NCBI GenBank assembly: GCA_026989045.1 | Contig: JALSJY010000246.1 | Span: 1 to 8,043 of the forward strand | Length of the DNA stretch: 8,043 bases | From: Hyphomicrobiales bacterium | GTDB lineage: Bacteria; Pseudomonadota; Alphaproteobacteria; Rhizobiales; Devosiaceae | Reading direction: 5' to 3' | Shown: positions 7,503 through 8,043 of the stretch, piece by piece | Layout: the number at the start of each line of letters is the position of its first letter | How positions within the stretch are numbered: position 1 is the stretch's first letter | Made by a program: the position numbers and the translations under genes | The notes under the pieces: generated by a model | Seen by the model: only the letters and a program-made list of their open reading frames with translations | What the model was told of the DNA's origin: nothing | The model's database searches: none

Positions 7503-7523
7503 CCCAACCCTCCTTTGATAAAA

Positions 7524-7552
7524 ATCTTTACATACGAAATCGGTTTCGTCAA
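7524..7552 (-). promoter_or_regulatory. Candidate sigma-70-type promoter of the operon
   Basis: Minus-strand -35 TTGACG (7547-7552, five of six consensus bases) and, after a 17-base spacer, a weak -10 AAAGAT (7524-7529) preceded by TG, an extended -10 feature. The operator at 7534-7549 fills the spacer, which would let bound repressor exclude RNA polymerase. Predicted transcription start is near 7517, just ahead of the AAGGAGG site. A competing -10, TATAAT at 7584-7589, has a perfect hexamer but no good -35. Confidence 0.5.
7534..7549. promoter_or_regulatory. LacI-type operator O1
   Basis: Imperfect palindrome ACGAAATCGGTTTCGT, with 7 of 8 base pairs symmetric about a central CG, the hallmark of LacI-family operators. 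It lies inside the candidate -35/-10 spacer and 55 bases ahead of the repressor GTG. Confidence 0.75.
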
Positions 7553-7558
7553 TATATT

Positions 7559-7574
7559 TCGAAACCGATTTCGT
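7559..7574. promoter_or_regulatory. LacI-type operator O2
   Basis: TCGAAACCGATTTCGT, the reverse complement of O1 at 15 of 16 positions, with centre 25 bp upstream of O1's centre. Together O1 and O2 make a perfect 15-bp inverted repeat (7534-7548 and 7560-7574) around an 11-base AT-rich spacer. Two near-identical sites directly upstream of a LacI-family gene strongly suggest autoregulation and operon control. Confidence 0.75.
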
Positions 7575-7583
7575 TAAATAATA

Positions 7584-7589
7584 ATTATA
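7584..7589 (-). promoter_or_regulatory. Alternative -10 element (TATAAT)
   Basis: A perfect TATAAT on the minus strand just upstream of O2. No recognisable -35 is found at 16-18 bases; the best is TTAAAT at 18. If used, transcription would start around 7577, the operators would lie in the early transcript, and the 15-bp inverted repeat could fold as an RNA hairpin in the leader. In AT-rich DNA such a hexamer arises easily by chance. Confidence 0.25.
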
Positions 7590-7684
7590 ACCCAATTTCT
7601 CCAAGTAATTTAACCAGCTAGCCCAAATTTCAGAACTAATTTTATTACTTTTTAGATTGACAAGTCTTGCATATATAAAAGTCG

Positions 7685-7694
7685 TTAGCGCTAA
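7685..7694. promoter_or_regulatory. Perfect palindrome TTAGCGCTAA, possible distal regulator site
   Basis: A 10-bp perfect palindrome with a central CG, a shape seen in LacI-family operators, in otherwise featureless AT-rich DNA about 123 bp upstream of O2. Its half-sites differ from O1/O2, so it may belong to another regulator or be chance. Confidence 0.25.
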
Positions 7695-8043
7695 AACATT
7701 CACTATATCACTGCTTGCTTTTGTTGCGAGCAAATAGAATTTAGCTGACAATCAAGCTGCAAGGATAAAATAAGATCGTTTGATTGAACCACAGACTATT
7801 TGAAAGGACTGCAAAAGATAACTTCTAAAAAATTCAAGCTTTTGAGGTTTTGATAATATTGTTTTCATTTATGCAACTTAGTGCATCAACTGCCATTTTC
7901 CAATACTATAATATGAGTAGCATATTTACTATACACCATATAAAGGTGTCTTCTTAATAATAAAGAGAGATAAGGAAAACCTATTTAAAAAAATATAGCC
8001 TAAGTAGACATTAAAATTTATCCTAATCAATATAACAAAAGCA

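Larger units (their letters stand above)
7575..8043. other. AT-rich intergenic DNA upstream of the operon
   Basis: About 470 bases without a convincing gene on either strand. A minus-strand open frame reaching into it (7491-7751) would begin at TTG with no ribosome binding site and would run through both operators, so it is not taken as a gene. Small hairpins are present: ATGCA/TGCAT at 7871-7886 and ACACC/GGTGT at 7933-7949. Neither has a T-run. No tRNA, repeat array or mobile element is seen. The next gene upstream must lie beyond the window. Confidence 0.6.

Noticed and set aside
7491..7751. Open reading frame of 86 codons on the minus strand in the operon leader
   Set aside because: It starts with TTG without a ribosome binding site, spans both operators and the promoter, and resembles no known family. 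Its last three codons coincide with the mini-ORF described separately.
7907..7912. Plus-strand TATAAT as a promoter for a divergent gene
   Set aside because: No matching -35 at 16-18 bases and no plus-strand gene follows inside the window; expected by chance in AT-rich DNA.
7933..7949. ACACC/GGTGT stem in the upstream intergenic region as a terminator
   Set aside because: Only 5 bp, and neither strand has a T-run after it.

Overview
This AT-rich window holds one compact operon. All of its genes lie on the minus strand, so it is transcribed from right to left. The gene order is: LacI-family repressor (7479-6346), periplasmic sugar-binding protein (6353-5004), MalF-type permease (4943-3699), MalG-type permease (3702-2473), cytoplasmic GH63/MGH1-like glycoside hydrolase (2471-1182), and a MalK/UgpC-type ATPase (1195-149). 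The two ends of the window, roughly 1-148 and 7503-8043, carry no convincing protein gene.

The set is a complete carbohydrate import and hydrolysis module. The binding protein captures a glycoside in the periplasm, the two permeases and the ATPase import it, and the hydrolase, which has no signal peptide, cleaves it in the cytoplasm. The repressor presumably senses the substrate or a product. The order repressor-SBP-permease-permease-hydrolase-ATPase is the one I recall for the rhizobial alpha-glucoside operon aglR-E-F-G-A-K. Here, however, the hydrolase is not a GH13 AglA-type enzyme. It belongs to the (alpha/alpha)6-barrel clan that includes mannosylglycerate and glucosylglycerate hydrolases. 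A compatible-solute glycoside is therefore a reasonable substrate guess, but it is not proven.

The control region is readable. Two copies of a LacI-type operator (core CGAAAYCGRTTTCG in either orientation) lie head to head at 7534-7574 and overlap a candidate promoter. The repressor gene starts with GTG. Just before it is a near-perfect Shine-Dalgarno placed ahead of a three-codon ORF (Met-Leu-Phe-stop) whose stop codon overlaps the repressor's own ribosome binding site. Genes are joined by overlaps of 8, 4 and 14 bases or by a 1-base gap. The one exception is a 60-base gap after the binding-protein gene, which contains a terminator-like hairpin with a T-run. This would favour high binding-protein output relative to the membrane parts.

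Two membrane proteins are larger than the classical family members. The MalF-type protein carries an extra periplasmic domain that resembles a DUF11-type beta-sandwich, and the MalG-type protein has about four additional N-terminal membrane helices. The operon order, the Gram-negative signal peptide and the AT-rich composition suggest a low-GC, perhaps marine, alphaproteobacterium. That placement is inference only.
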